Source: Verrucomicrobia bacterium Ga0077533 (GTDB lineage Bacteria > Verrucomicrobiota > Verrucomicrobiia > Opitutales > Opitutaceae). Taken from it: DNA of 51,083 nucleotides. Position 1 is the stretch's first letter. Each line of letters opens with the position of its first letter. The stretch is from the NCBI GenBank assembly GCA_001464505.1, contig LNEH01000193.1, forward strand, positions 1-51,083. Direction: 5' to 3'. The notes under the pieces are model-generated. The model did no database searches. It saw only the letters and a list, made by a program, of their open reading frames with translations, and was not told the DNA's origin. Of this stretch, positions 7,617-15,797 are shown piece by piece. The translations under genes and the position numbers were made by a program.

Positions 7617-9380
7617 TCAAAGCAGCGCCGTGCCCTTCGGCACTTTGACAATGGTCGTGCCGGCAATCTTGTCGTGCCAGCTTTGCTTCTCGTCGTCGAA
7701 GGCGACCCAGATGAAGCCGATGCCCGCCACCGCCAGCGAGAGGAATGCGCTCAGACCACGCACGACGGCCACGCCCCAGTCGAGCGGGCGGTCGTCGAGC
7801 CGCACGACCTTCAGGCCGCAGATGATGCCGCCAATGGTCGTGCCTTTGGTGGCCCACATGATGACGCAATAGACCGCGATCCAGAACGGAAACGCCCCGC
7901 CCGGGTGAAAATTGAATACCCGGAACAGGCCCTCGGTCATCCCCGTGACGATACCGATCAGGATCAAATCCAGCAACGACGCCGCCAGCCGGAGCCAGAA
8001 GCCCACCCGCGGCAGCGTGGCGGCTGAGATCACGGGCGGAGCCACCGCGACCAGCGGGCTCACCATGGGGGGAGCCTCGCCTTGAATACCGGAAACGGGG
8101 GCCACCGCTCCGGACAGGGCGGGTGCCGCCGCCACGACCACCGGTTTGGCCGGACGGCTGGCCTTGAACTGCAGGATCAAGGTATAGACCACCACGCCCA
8201 GCCCGAGAATGCCGAGCAGCTTGTAGGTGACGAAGCCGACGATCGGAATAGTATAAAGTCCGAGCACAATCACCCCGCCGATCAGCACGCCGAACACCGG
8301 GTGCGCCAGCGGACCGTCCCCCAGCAGTCTGGTGAAACGCCGGCCCAGCCAGGCCAGCATCACGATTTTGCCGAAGAGCGAGGCAAAAAACAACCCGAGC
8401 GAAAAGAGCGGGATCAGCACAAAGCCGATCGCGATGGCCAGGGTGATCGCCAGGAGAATGTAGGCCACCGGCGTGAGCAGCATGGTGAGCAAGGCCGCCA
8501 GCAACGAGTAGCCGGGACGCTGTTCCAGCGTTTCCACGCACTTGTTCACCCCGCTGGGCGTGATCAGCGCGATCAGCGCGTAGAAGGCCAGGAAAGCCAG
8601 CGCGATGCACCACGCCCACAGCAAGTTGCCATCAAACGCGAGGGGCCGGGCATACATCAGGCACTGGGTGAACCAGGTGGTCAGTCCGGTGAAATCGAAG
8701 TGCTTGCCCGCGATGGCGATGTTTTGCACATTGCCCCGGACCACGGCCTTGGCGTCGCGCTTGACCTGTCCGCCAATGCAGACCACCTCGCGTTCCACCA
8801 CGGCCTCGGGCCCGAGCTCAACATCGCCCATCACGGCCACGACCTCGCCTTTCACGTGGCCGTTGACGTAGACGTTGCCGAGCACGGCAACGACCGCGTC
8901 ACCCACCGTGCCGCCCGTCACCCGGCTGTTGCCCATAATGGAGACCACGGCGTCATTCACCTCGCCCGCCGAGGTGGAGGAACCGAAGATTGAAACCACG
9001 GCCTCGGCCTGCTCCCCGGCCACCAGTGTGCTGTCGCTGCCAAAACTGATCCGCTCGTTGCTGGAATGCTTCTTACTGTCATAGCCGACCGTCCAATGAG
9101 GTTTACCGCGTTTTTTGCGCGGAGCCGGGGCTTCCGCCTTCTGGTCGTCGGCACCGAGTTCGCGCAACTGCCCGTCGGTCTTCCCCGCTTCGGACACCGC
9201 AGTCTTTTCTTCAGCCGGGGCGGCAGGAGGTTCGGCCGCAGGGGGCGGGGCGACCTTTTCATCGGTTACCACCGGAGCCGGGGGTGAGGGCTGATTTCCC
9301 TGCGCCCGAAGCACCGGCACCAGGGCGAGGGTGAGCGCCAGCCACGGGGCAAAAAGGAGGGAGTTCAACTTGTTCTTCAT
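7617..9380 (-). CDS. Bactofilin-like repeat protein fused to membrane and RDD domains
   Basis: The 587-residue protein begins with a signal peptide (to about residue 27), then a Pro/Ala-rich linker. A beta-helical repeat stretch (about 95-215) follows, with hydrophobic periodicity such as VNDAVVSIMGNSRVTGGTVG and NVYVNGHVKGEVVAVMGDVE, resembling polymer-forming bactofilin domains. Several membrane helices (about 245-395) come next, then a second linker and a C-terminal RDD domain (about 460-580) with its conserved Arg (VGFWLRLAASLLDLI), Asp and GGIICGLKVV motif. RDD proteins have been linked to ion or solute transport and export; bactofilins scaffold envelope structures. Expected topology places the beta-helix outside the cytoplasm, which is unusual for a bactofilin-like module. 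The gene follows the anti-sigma-like gene by 12 bp, so it is probably in the ECF sigma operon. Function unknown. Confidence 0.8.
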   Translation of the reverse strand: MKNKLNSLLFAPWLALTLALVPVLRAQGNQPSPPAPVVTDEKVAPPPAAEPPAAPAEEKTAVSEAGKTDGQLRELGADDQKAEAPAPRKKRGKPHWTVGYDSKKHSSNERISFGSDSTLVAGEQAEAVVSIFGSSTSAGEVNDAVVSIMGNSRVTGGTVGDAVVAVLGNVYVNGHVKGEVVAVMGDVELGPEAVVEREVVCIGGQVKRDAKAVVRGNVQNIAIAGKHFDFTGLTTWFTQCLMYARPLAFDGNLLWAWCIALAFLAFYALIALITPSGVNKCVETLEQRPGYSLLAALLTMLLTPVAYILLAITLAIAIGFVLIPLFSLGLFFASLFGKIVMLAWLGRRFTRLLGDGPLAHPVFGVLIGGVIVLGLYTIPIVGFVTYKLLGILGLGVVVYTLILQFKASRPAKPVVVAAAPALSGAVAPVSGIQGEAPPMVSPLVAVAPPVISAATLPRVGFWLRLAASLLDLILIGIVTGMTEGLFRVFNFHPGGAFPFWIAVYCVIMWATKGTTIGGIICGLKVVRLDDRPLDWGVAVVRGLSAFLSLAVAGIGFIWVAFDDEKQSWHDKIAGTTIVKVPKGTALL

Positions 9381-9392
9381 GGGGAAAGCGGT

Positions 9393-9983
9393 TTAGCTGT
9401 TGCGATAAAGATAGCGGTAGGCCGCGCTGCCGAGCCCGACAAAGGTGGCATACATGGCCGCGATGAAGGCCAGGCCGCCATAGAGCCAGAGCGGCGGGAT
9501 GCCGGCCGCCAGATGCTGGGCGAAGTTCACGGTCCAGGCGCCTGCGCCCACGAGGCGGGTGACCCAGCCAAAACCGACGCCGATTTCCTGGGCCACCGCC
9601 CCGGCGGCGGCTCCCTGACTCAGCAGGTAGAAACCCATGACCGCCGCTCCGGCCACGGCGGTGCCGATGGCCAGAAACGCGGCGCGAACCCCTGCGGGCC
9701 AGTAGGCCCATGATTTGTGATACCACGCGACGGCCGCTTGGTGCTCGATCGCGGCGAGGACGCGCGATTCCAGCGTGCGGGGTGCCCGGCGGGGCGGGAG
9801 GGCGCGCAATTCGCGGTGGATGAGTTGCTCAAGTTGTTCGGCACTCAGGGCGTGGACGGCGAGGCGCGCCTCCACCGCGGCCTGCAAGCGCGTCGCGAAA
9901 CCCGCGGGTGCCTGGCGGGGCGGGAGGGCGCGCAATTCGCGGTGGATGAATTTCTCGAGGTCTTCTGGAGTCGTCTTTTTCAT
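9393..9983 (-). CDS. Anti-sigma-factor-like membrane protein with 42-residue tandem repeat
   Basis: This 196-residue protein lies directly downstream of an ECF sigma gene and upstream of the RDD gene, the usual place for an anti-sigma factor. Its N-terminal cytoplasmic part has two tandem units of about 42 residues (KFIHRELRALPPRQAP and QLIHRELRALPPRRAP). The underlying DNA is identical over 36 bp at 9788-9823 and 9914-9949. At least two or three membrane helices follow (about 92-112, 152-190). No zinc-binding HxxxCxxC motif is seen. I start at the ATG at 9983; the longer in-frame extension upstream is the translation of a dispersed repeat element (10002-10072) and is not part of the protein. 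The anti-sigma role is inferred from position and topology, not from a recognised domain. Confidence 0.72.
   Translation of the reverse strand: MKKTTPEDLEKFIHRELRALPPRQAPAGFATRLQAAVEARLAVHALSAEQLEQLIHRELRALPPRRAPRTLESRVLAAIEHQAAVAWYHKSWAYWPAGVRAAFLAIGTAVAGAAVMGFYLLSQGAAAGAVAQEIGVGFGWVTRLVGAGAWTVNFAQHLAAGIPPLWLYGGLAFIAAMYATFVGLGSAAYRYLYRNS
9788..9949 (-). repeat. Intragenic direct repeat, two 36-bp identical units 126 bp apart
   Basis: The 36 bases at 9788-9823 recur exactly at 9914-9949. The 126-bp offset equals 42 codons, so the repeat keeps the reading frame and duplicates the IHRELRALPPR motif in the anti-sigma-like protein. Exact DNA identity with divergence outside the unit suggests a recent duplication, gene conversion or strong codon-level constraint. 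Confidence 0.85.
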
Positions 9984-10001
9984 GGCTGCTCCTCGCGGCG
10001 T

Positions 10002-10072
10002 GTCATGCTGAACGAAAGTGAAGCATCCACGGCAACAAACGTTGCTGGATTCTTCGCTGCGCTCAGAATGAC
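10002..10072. repeat. Dispersed palindromic element of the GTCATNCTGA...TCAGAATGAC type
   Basis: An imperfect 71-bp palindrome. The left arm begins GTCATGCTGAACGAAAGTGA, and the right arm ends GCTGCGCTCAGAATGAC, its approximate reverse complement. This resembles a family of short dispersed repeats whose arms read like GTCATTCTGAGCG..GAAGAATCC, seen widely in unrelated bacterial genomes. It sits in the 132-bp gap between the ECF sigma gene and the anti-sigma-like gene. Read through in frame it encodes a spurious HSERSEESS peptide that automatic annotation tends to add to downstream genes. Confidence 0.75.
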
Positions 10073-10115
10073 CGGTTTTGAAAATGGGTTCATTGTTCGT
10101 GAGTGGTTGCGGCAA

Positions 10116-10712
10116 TTATTGCTGGAAGCTCTCATGGGTGCTGCCGCTGCGCACCAGGATCTTCGCGAGGGCCTCGCGGCCGCGGAGGATGTCGGTTTTC
10201 ACTTTGCTGAGGGATACGCGGGTCTTTTTCGCGATGTCCTCGTAGGGCATGTCCTCGAAATGGTAAAGCACCAGCGGCACGCGCTGATGCTCGGGCAGTC
10301 TTTCCAGGGCCCGCTCGACCCACTCCCGGCGCTCCGAGGAATCCACGCCGGAGAAAAATGTGTCGGGCGCGGCAAATTCGACTTCCTTTTCGCCGCCTTC
10401 GTCATCCCGGTGGATGAGATCGGAGAAAAAGCTCCAGCGTTTCTTGTAGCGCTGGATGTGGTTGATGGAAAGGTTGGTCGCCACCGTTTTCAGCCAGCCG
10501 CCGGCCGAAGGACTGGTGCGAAGATTGTCAAAATGCTCGTGCGCCTTGATAAAGACTTCCTGGGCAATATCCTCCGCCTGCGTCTCGTTGCCGATGAGCC
10601 GCACTGCGGTGGAATAGACCATGTCTTGGTAGTTGCGCATGAACGTGGTGAAGTCAGCAGGCGGTGCCGTCACGCCCCGGGTTGGAGTTTGCACTGTGGG
10701 ATCTTCATTCAC
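10116..10712 (-). CDS. ECF-type RNA polymerase sigma factor
   Basis: This 198-residue sigma-70-family factor has region 2 at about 20-100 (FMRNYQDMVYSTAVRLIG, then DIAQEVFIKAHEHFDN and WLKTVATNLSINHIQR). Region 4 is near the C-terminus (LERLPEHQRVPLVLYHFEDM, then YEDIAKKTRVSLSKVKTDI with the HTH). A variable acidic linker lies between. ECF factors direct RNA polymerase to envelope-stress or signal-specific promoters. I chose a GTG start at 10712; no ATG exists between it and region 2, and the longer extension to 10814 would overlap the putA promoter region. The next genes on the strand (anti-sigma-like, RDD fusion) are likely co-transcribed, although a 71-bp palindromic element interrupts the gap. 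putA is divergent. Confidence 0.9.
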   Translation of the reverse strand: MNEDPTVQTPTRGVTAPPADFTTFMRNYQDMVYSTAVRLIGNETQAEDIAQEVFIKAHEHFDNLRTSPSAGGWLKTVATNLSINHIQRYKKRWSFFSDLIHRDDEGGEKEVEFAAPDTFFSGVDSSERREWVERALERLPEHQRVPLVLYHFEDMPYEDIAKKTRVSLSKVKTDILRGREALAKILVRSGSTHESFQQ

Positions 10713-10874
10713 GCTAAGAACACGGCGCCCGACGGCTTGGTTGCAGAAACCTCCTGCCACGCAAACCGCGCAAGGCCAAGTCCATAAGCTGCCATAACCC
10801 CTTGGCCGCCGCAAAGTCGCACGCCAGATGAGTTTCCCGCCTAATACCCCTGATACGCAGTTGTTTTGCTCCTT

Positions 10875-10904
10875 TTGGCCGACCGGGCCGACCTTGCCTA
10901 TTTA
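10875..10904 (+). promoter_or_regulatory. Candidate sigma-70-like promoter for putA
   Basis: TTGGCC at 10875-10880 and TATTTA at 10899-10904 are separated by 18 bp, in the gap between the divergent sigma-factor gene and putA. If real, transcription would begin around 10911. That excludes the ATG at 10904 as the start of putA and favours the ATG at 10940. The match to consensus is only fair, so this is a prediction. Confidence 0.3.
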
Positions 10905-10939
10905 TGCTCCCGGCCGAAACTCCGCCGTTAAACATTCCC

Positions 10940-13900
10940 ATGGCCACTTTCCTGACTCCTGACCCGAAAATCGAGACCGCCGTCCGCGCCAAGGGCGAAC
11001 AGCTCTTCGCCCTCATGGACCAGCAGCCGCCCCCGGCGCTGTTCTCCAAGAAAGGCGCCTATGCCCGCCTGATGGACTGGTCGATGAAGGATCCCGTCTT
11101 CAAGACCCAGCTCTTCCGCTTCGTCGACGTCCTCCCTTCCCTCAACTCTTCCGCCGAGATCGTCCGCCACCTGCAGGAATACCTCGGCGACAAGGCGGTC
11201 GAACTCAACCCCGCTCTCAAGGCCGGCCTCGCCGCGTCGTCGTTCGCTCCCGCACTTGTCGCCACGCCCGTCAAGGCCCAGATCGTCGACATGGCCGGGC
11301 AGTTCGTCGCCGGCGAGACGGGCGAGGATTTGCTCAAGCAGATCAAAAAGAACCTCAAGCTCGGCATTGCCACCACGATCGACCTCCTCGGCGAAACCGT
11401 CGTCAGCGACGCGGAGGCCGACGTGTTTCTCCAGCGCAACCTCGAGATCCTCGACTCGGTCTCGAAGTTCTACGCGAAGGAGCCCGCGCCCTGCTTCAGC
11501 GACCTCGGGCCGGACGGCCCGCTGCCGCGTCTCAATCTCTCCGTCAAGATCTCCGCCCTCACGCCCGACGTCCACCCGGCCGATCCGGAAAACTCCATCG
11601 CGGCCCTCAAGCACCGGCTGCGCCCGATTCTCCGCCGCGCCGCCGAGGTCGGCGCGCTGATCAACTTCGACATGGAGAGCTACAAGCTGAAGGACCTCAC
11701 CCTCGCGCTCTTCAAATCCATCTTCGAGGAACCCGAGTTCGCCCAAAAACCCGCCATCGGCATCGCCGTGCAAGCCTACTTGCGCGACTGCGAGGCCGAC
11801 CTCCGCGACCTCGTCGCCTGGGCGCGGAAAAACAACCGCCCGCTCAGCGTCCGCCTCGTCAAGGGCGCGTATTGGGACTACGAGACCGTCATCGCCCAGC
11901 AGCGCGAGTGGCCCATCCCCGTCTGGCAAAAGAAACCCGAGTCCGACGCCAACTACGAGAAACTCACCGTATTCCTCCTCGAGAACGCCGACCTCATCAC
12001 CGCCAACTTCGCCTCGCACAACGTCCGCTCCTGCGCCCACGCCATCGTGCAGGCCGAGCGGCTCGGCGTCCACCCGAAGCATTACGAGTTTCAGGCGCTC
12101 TACGGCATGGCCGACGAGCTGAAGGCCGCGTTGCTGCAAATGGGCCACCGCGTCCGCGAATACAGCGCCATCGGCGAACTCCTCCCCGGCATGGCCTACC
12201 TCGTGCGCCGCCTCCTCGAAAACACCTCCAACGAGGGCTTCCTCCGCATCAAGAACATGGGCGAAGCCAGCAAGGAGCAGCTCCTCGGCAATCCCGCCGA
12301 CGCCATCGCCGCCGCGCCCGAGCCGCTCGCCCGCCCGCCGCGCCCCGCCGGTGGATTCGTCAACGCCGCCAACACCGATTACACCGTTGCCGCCAACCGC
12401 GAGCGGCAGCGCGCCGCGCTCCAGGACTTTGCCGCCACCAAACTCGGCCGGAAATGGCCGTGCATCATCAACGGCAAAAAGATCACCGACCGGCCGTTCC
12501 TGCCCTCCGTCAATCCCGCGCGCCCCGCGCAGATCGTCGGCTACTGGGCCAAGGGCAACGTGCAGGACGCCGAGGACGCGGTCGCCGCCTCCGTCGCCTT
12601 CTTCCCGCAGTGGCGCGCCACGCCCGTTGACGAACGGGCCAGGATGCTCGAGCGCGCCGCCGACCTCATGGAGTCGCGCCGGATGGAGATCAATTCGCTG
12701 CTCATCCTCGAGGGCGCGAAACCCTGGGTCGAGGCCGACGGCGACACCTCCGAGGCGATCGACTTCCTGCGCTTCTACGCGGTGGAGATGCGCCGCATGG
12801 CCAGGCCGGTGGTCACGCAACCCGTCCCCGGCGAGCGCTGCGTGCAGACGTGGACGCCCCGCGGGGTCGGCGTCGCCGTGGCGCCGTGGAATTTCCCCCT
12901 CGCCATCCTCACCGGCCTCACGGTCGCGCCGCTCGTCGCCGGCAACTGCGTCATCATCAAACCCGCGCGCCAGACCTCGATCATCGGCGCCTACCTGATG
13001 GAGATCATGATGGCGGCCGGCGTGCCCGCGGGTGCGTTGCACTACCTCCCCTGCTCCGGCGCCGATGCCGGCGCGCACCTCGTGGCGCACCCCCGGGTCG
13101 ACTTCATCGCCTTCACCGGCTCGCGCGAAGTGGGCCTCGGCATCTGGGAGGAGGCGGGCAAGACCCGGCCCGGCCAGCTGAATCTCAAGAAGGTCGTCTG
13201 CGAGATGGGGGGCAAAAACGCCATGATCATCGACAACGATGCCGACCTCGACGAGGCGATCCCCGCCGCGCTTTACAGCGCGTTCGGCTTCGCCGGCCAG
13301 AAGTGCTCCGCGCTCTCGCGGCTCATCGTGCTCGCGGACGTCCACGACCACTTCGTCGAGCGTTTCCTCTCCGCCTGCCCCACCCTGCCCGTCGGTGATC
13401 CGTCGCTGCCCGGCACGATCGTCAATCCTGTCATCGACGACGCGGCGCAGAAATCCATCCTCGGCTACATCGAGGCCGGCAAGAAGGAGTCGAAGCTCGC
13501 CTGGCAGGCGACGCTCACCCCCGAACAGATCGCCAGCGGCGGCTACTATGTGCCGCCGACGGTGTTCACCGGCTGCAAGCCCGACCACCAGATCGTCCGC
13601 GAGGAAATCTTCGGGCCCGTGCTCGCCATCCTCAAGGCCAAGGACCTCGACGAGGCATTCGCGATGGCGAACGACAACGACTATGCGCTCACGGGCGGCT
13701 TCTTCTCGCGCAGCCCCAAGGCGCTCGAACGCGCGCAGCAGGAATTCCTCGTCGGCAACCTCTACCTCAACCGCGGCTGCACCGGTGCCATCGTGCAACG
13801 GCATCCCTTCGGCGGCTTCAAGATGTCCGGCGGCGGCACCAAGGCCGGCGGCCGCGAATACCTGGAGAACTTCCTCTTCCCGCGCTTGATCGCGGAAAAC

Positions 13901-13942
13901 ACCCTCCGCCGCGGTTTCATCCCGCCAGACGAAAACGAGTAG
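10940..13942 (+). CDS. putA: Bifunctional proline dehydrogenase / glutamate-semialdehyde dehydrogenase
   Basis: PutA oxidises proline to pyrroline-5-carboxylate with FAD, then oxidises glutamate semialdehyde to glutamate with NAD. The 1000-residue protein has the proline dehydrogenase barrel at about 150-450 ([59 protein letters not shown]) and an aldehyde dehydrogenase domain from about 500. The latter shows [37 protein letters not shown] with the general base, and [12 protein letters not shown] with the catalytic cysteine. The length matches short PutA proteins without the N-terminal ribbon-helix-helix repressor domain, so this one should not autoregulate. The start used is ATG 10940 ([10 protein letters not shown]); an in-frame ATG at 10904 is the alternative. 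A LolA-like gene follows about 50 bp later on the same strand. Confidence 0.95.
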   Translation: MATFLTPDPKIETAVRAKGEQLFALMDQQPPPALFSKKGAYARLMDWSMKDPVFKTQLFRFVDVLPSLNSSAEIVRHLQEYLGDKAVELNPALKAGLAASSFAPALVATPVKAQIVDMAGQFVAGETGEDLLKQIKKNLKLGIATTIDLLGETVVSDAEADVFLQRNLEILDSVSKFYAKEPAPCFSDLGPDGPLPRLNLSVKISALTPDVHPADPENSIAALKHRLRPILRRAAEVGALINFDMESYKLKDLTLALFKSIFEEPEFAQKPAIGIAVQAYLRDCEADLRDLVAWARKNNRPLSVRLVKGAYWDYETVIAQQREWPIPVWQKKPESDANYEKLTVFLLENADLITANFASHNVRSCAHAIVQAERLGVHPKHYEFQALYGMADELKAALLQMGHRVREYSAIGELLPGMAYLVRRLLENTSNEGFLRIKNMGEASKEQLLGNPADAIAAAPEPLARPPRPAGGFVNAANTDYTVAANRERQRAALQDFAATKLGRKWPCIINGKKITDRPFLPSVNPARPAQIVGYWAKGNVQDAEDAVAASVAFFPQWRATPVDERARMLERAADLMESRRMEINSLLILEGAKPWVEADGDTSEAIDFLRFYAVEMRRMARPVVTQPVPGERCVQTWTPRGVGVAVAPWNFPLAILTGLTVAPLVAGNCVIIKPARQTSIIGAYLMEIMMAAGVPAGALHYLPCSGADAGAHLVAHPRVDFIAFTGSREVGLGIWEEAGKTRPGQLNLKKVVCEMGGKNAMIIDNDADLDEAIPAALYSAFGFAGQKCSALSRLIVLADVHDHFVERFLSACPTLPVGDPSLPGTIVNPVIDDAAQKSILGYIEAGKKESKLAWQATLTPEQIASGGYYVPPTVFTGCKPDHQIVREEIFGPVLAILKAKDLDEAFAMANDNDYALTGGFFSRSPKALERAQQEFLVGNLYLNRGCTGAIVQRHPFGGFKMSGGGTKAGGREYLENFLFPRLIAENTLRRGFIPPDENE

Positions 13943-13992
13943 ACCCCCGGCCCGCTCCGTTGAATATCCCGGCACGCCGCAGGCCGCTTCAC

Positions 13993-14805
13993 ATGAAACG
14001 CTACCTTCTCCTCTGCACTGCGGTCTTTTTGACCGGCAGCCCGGCCATCGCGCAAAAGAGCCTCGTCGTCGAACCCGCCCCGCTCGGTTCGCCCAAGCCG
14101 GACAAGGTCATCTCGAAAAGCGCGGTGGCTTACGCGAACCTCCAGACGCTGTCCGCCGATTTTGAATACATCGTCCGCTCGAAAACCCGGGCGCAGGTGG
14201 TGCGCGGTCACGCGAGGCTGATGAAACCGAATTTCGCCCGCCTGACCTTCGAGCGCATCACCGAGCCTTCCTATCCGAACCTCATCGGCTCCGACGGCAA
14301 GCTGGCCTACACTTTTGTGCCACCGGGATACAACAAGGACGTGAAACCGGTTCCGTTTCCGGGCTACGACCCACTGCTGACGGCGCGGCAAGCCTCGGGA
14401 CTCGCAGCCGGCGGGACCATCCGCACCGCCAAGGTCTCGCGCGACGGCCGCGAGTTGCGGCTCTGGGATAGCATCGCGCTCCAGGCGTTTTTCAGCCTCA
14501 ACGACGCGCTCGAGTATTTCTATTCGGGGCGGAAGAGCTTCATCGTCGTCGAGGGCGCCCGCGTCGTCGAAGGCACGCGCTACACGGTGCTCTACAACCA
14601 TCTGTCGGGCGGCAGCGTCGCCGGCGGCGCGATGTCGGACTTCGAACAGCGCCTTTTCATCGACGCGGACGGGCTCATCAAGCTCTACACGATCCAATTT
14701 CAGGAAGCGGGCGAAACCGGTCTCCAGATGATGCGCCTGAGCAATATCAAGGTGAACGAGCCGATGACGCCGGAGGATTTTGCTTTCACCCCGCCGGAGG
14801 AATAA
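13993..14805 (+). CDS. Exported LolA/LppX-like outer-membrane lipoprotein-sorting-type protein
   Basis: A 270-residue exported protein with a signal peptide (MKRYLLLCTAVFLTGSPAIA), which is why I chose the ATG at 13993 rather than the frame start at 13960. The mature part is a single beta-rich domain: LQTLSADFEYIVRSKTRAQV, GHARLMKPNFARLTFE, then SDGKLAYTFVPP and a C-terminal RLSNIKVNEPMTPEDFAFTP. This pattern resembles LolA-like or DUF2092-like folds that bind lipid acyl chains in the periplasm. The ending EDFAFTPP is typical of that group. It follows putA closely but has no evident functional link to proline catabolism. The fold assignment is from pattern resemblance, and the ligand is unknown. 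Confidence 0.65.
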   Translation: MKRYLLLCTAVFLTGSPAIAQKSLVVEPAPLGSPKPDKVISKSAVAYANLQTLSADFEYIVRSKTRAQVVRGHARLMKPNFARLTFERITEPSYPNLIGSDGKLAYTFVPPGYNKDVKPVPFPGYDPLLTARQASGLAAGGTIRTAKVSRDGRELRLWDSIALQAFFSLNDALEYFYSGRKSFIVVEGARVVEGTRYTVLYNHLSGGSVAGGAMSDFEQRLFIDADGLIKLYTIQFQEAGETGLQMMRLSNIKVNEPMTPEDFAFTPPEE

Positions 14806-14813
14806 CCCGCTTG

Positions 14814-14840
14814 CCAGTCTGGCCAGACTGGCCAGATTGG
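14814..14840. promoter_or_regulatory. Candidate operator: 18-bp perfect palindrome plus third half-site
   Basis: CCAGTCTGGCCAGACTGG at 14814-14831 is a perfect palindrome made of two 9-bp units, and a third unit, CCAGATTGG, follows at 14832-14840. It ends 4 bp before the GTG start of the Phd-like antitoxin. Phd/YefM-type antitoxins autorepress by binding short palindromes next to their own start, so this is the likely operator. It could instead, or also, act as a stem-loop after the LolA-like gene, but there is no T-run. Confidence 0.5.
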
Positions 14841-14844
14841 CGGC

Positions 14845-15096
14845 GTGGCGAAAAACTGGCAGCTGCAGGAAGCGAAAAACCAATTCAGCACCGTCGTGGA
14901 GAAGGCGCTGACCGACGGCTATCAGGTGGTCACCCGCCACGGACAGCCGGCGGTGGTGGTCATGTCGGTGGAGGATTTCCGCAAGCTGAAGCCCCGCGCC
15001 CAATCACTGAGCCGCTTTCTGGCTGACTCGCCGTTGCGCGACTTGGGCAATCTGCCGAGGCGCCAGCGCGACCTGCCCCGCCAGGTGTTGCTATGA
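14845..15096 (+). CDS. Phd/YefM-family antitoxin
   Basis: This 83-residue protein begins with the family pattern WQLQEAKNQFSTVVEKALTDG and continues YQVVTRHGQPAVVVMSVEDF, the dimerising DNA-binding domain of Phd/YefM antitoxins. The C-terminal tail (RFLADSPLRDLGNLPRRQ) should wrap the toxin. The start is a GTG at 14845. The gene overlaps the PIN-domain toxin gene by ATGA at 15093-15096, so the two are translationally coupled. A palindromic operator candidate abuts the start codon, leaving no Shine-Dalgarno sequence. Pairing of Phd-type antitoxins with VapC/FitB-like PIN toxins is well known. Confidence 0.88.
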   Translation: MAKNWQLQEAKNQFSTVVEKALTDGYQVVTRHGQPAVVVMSVEDFRKLKPRAQSLSRFLADSPLRDLGNLPRRQRDLPRQVLL

Positions 15097-15512
15097 GCTG
15101 GCTCCTCGACACCTGCGTCATCTGCGAGCCGGTCAGCAAGCGGCCGGCCGCCCGGGTGCTGCGCTGGATGGACGAACAGCCTGAAGAATCGCTTTACCTG
15201 AGTGTGCTTACACTGGGTGAAATCCGCCGGGGTGCGGCCCGCCTTCCCGTCGGAGCCAAACGGCGGAATCTTGAGCGCTGGCTCGAGCAGGATCTCGTCG
15301 AGCGCTTTGCCGGTCGGATTCTGCCGGTTGATGCGGAGACCGCCGATCTGTGGGGCCGCCTGCAAGCCCAGGCCGAGATGAAGGGCCTCTCCCTGCCGAC
15401 CTTGGATTCCCTGCTGGTCGCCACCGCGCTGGCGCAGGGGCTGACGGTGGTGACCCGCAACGCCGATGACTTTGCGGGCACCGGGGCAGAACTGGTCAAT
15501 CCGTGGGAGTAA
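15093..15512 (+). CDS. PIN-domain ribonuclease toxin, VapC/FitB-like
   Basis: The 139-residue protein is a PIN-domain toxin. The acidic residues expected around the Mg2+ site are present: the N-terminal Asp in SWLLDTCVICE, a Glu in LTLGEIRRGA, an Asp in PVDAETADLW and the C-terminal Asp in LPTLDSLLVATAL, with VVTRNADDF completing the fold. VapC-type toxins cleave tRNA or rRNA at specific sites and are inhibited by the antitoxin tail. All catalytic positions look intact, so the toxin is probably active. The gene begins within the stop of the antitoxin and is followed immediately by a palindrome-rich repeat element (15508-15627). Confidence 0.9.
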   Translation: MSWLLDTCVICEPVSKRPAARVLRWMDEQPEESLYLSVLTLGEIRRGAARLPVGAKRRNLERWLEQDLVERFAGRILPVDAETADLWGRLQAQAEMKGLSLPTLDSLLVATALAQGLTVVTRNADDFAGTGAELVNPWE

Positions 15513-15627
15513 TACCATTTACTCATTGGATTCGGATCATAGCGAAAGTGCCTTGGGGTAGGGCGGAGCGGCCCGCTCCGCCGTGGGCGGCGCACCGGGC
15601 CGGTGCGCATCCCGTAATTGGTATAAA
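15508..15627. repeat. MITE-like element with TATACCA-type ends and two internal palindromes
   Basis: Directly after the vapC-like stop, the segment opens with GTAATACCATTTAC and closes with GTAATTGGTATAAAC, approximate inverted copies of each other. Inside are two strong palindromes: GGCGGAGCGGCCCGCTCCGCC from about 15567 and GCGCACCGGGCCGGTGCGC from about 15590. The closing motif ATTGGTATAA recurs at 19181-19190 after another repeat cluster. No coding capacity is seen. It is most likely a small non-autonomous repeat. Confidence 0.5.
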
Positions 15628-15632
15628 CTCGC

Positions 15633-15794
15633 TCAATGCCCGGCGTCGGCCGAGTGTTCCTGGATGTATTCCTGCTTGAGCCCGAGTCGCTCGGACGCGT
15701 GCAGCACAAGCATTTTCATCCAGATGTCGCCGGGCGCGGATGGACGACTGCGGCATTGCCACACCGCGCGTGACCGCCCACGCTGCGTGCGCAT
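15633..15794 (-). pseudogene. Possible gene remnant antisense to the MFS upstream region
   Basis: On the minus strand, a short frame ends in about 28 residues that look protein-like (MKMLVLHASERLGLKQEYIQ and a few more, ending at a stop at 15633). The upstream part of the frame is low-complexity Arg-rich and then runs antisense into the MFS gene. This may be the 3' remnant of a gene truncated when the MFS gene arrived, or a chance frame. I do not recognise a family. The rest of the 15513-15797 gap is repeat DNA. Confidence 0.2.
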
Positions 15795-15797
15795 TCT

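Noticed and set aside
7617-8619. A 347-codon alternative frame within the RDD fusion gene
   Set aside because: It is an out-of-frame shadow with Arg/Gly-rich composition, while the other frame gives a continuous protein with clear membrane helices and an RDD domain.
9984-10115. N-terminal extension of the anti-sigma-like protein (45 extra codons)
   Set aside because: The extension translates the dispersed palindromic repeat at 10002-10072, so the ATG at 9983 is the better start.
10928-13975. A 1015-codon open frame on the minus strand opposite putA
   Set aside because: It is the shadow of a GC-rich gene with strong third-position bias. Its translation is low-complexity Asp/Glu/Gly/Val/Arg with no domain, whereas the plus strand encodes a complete PutA.
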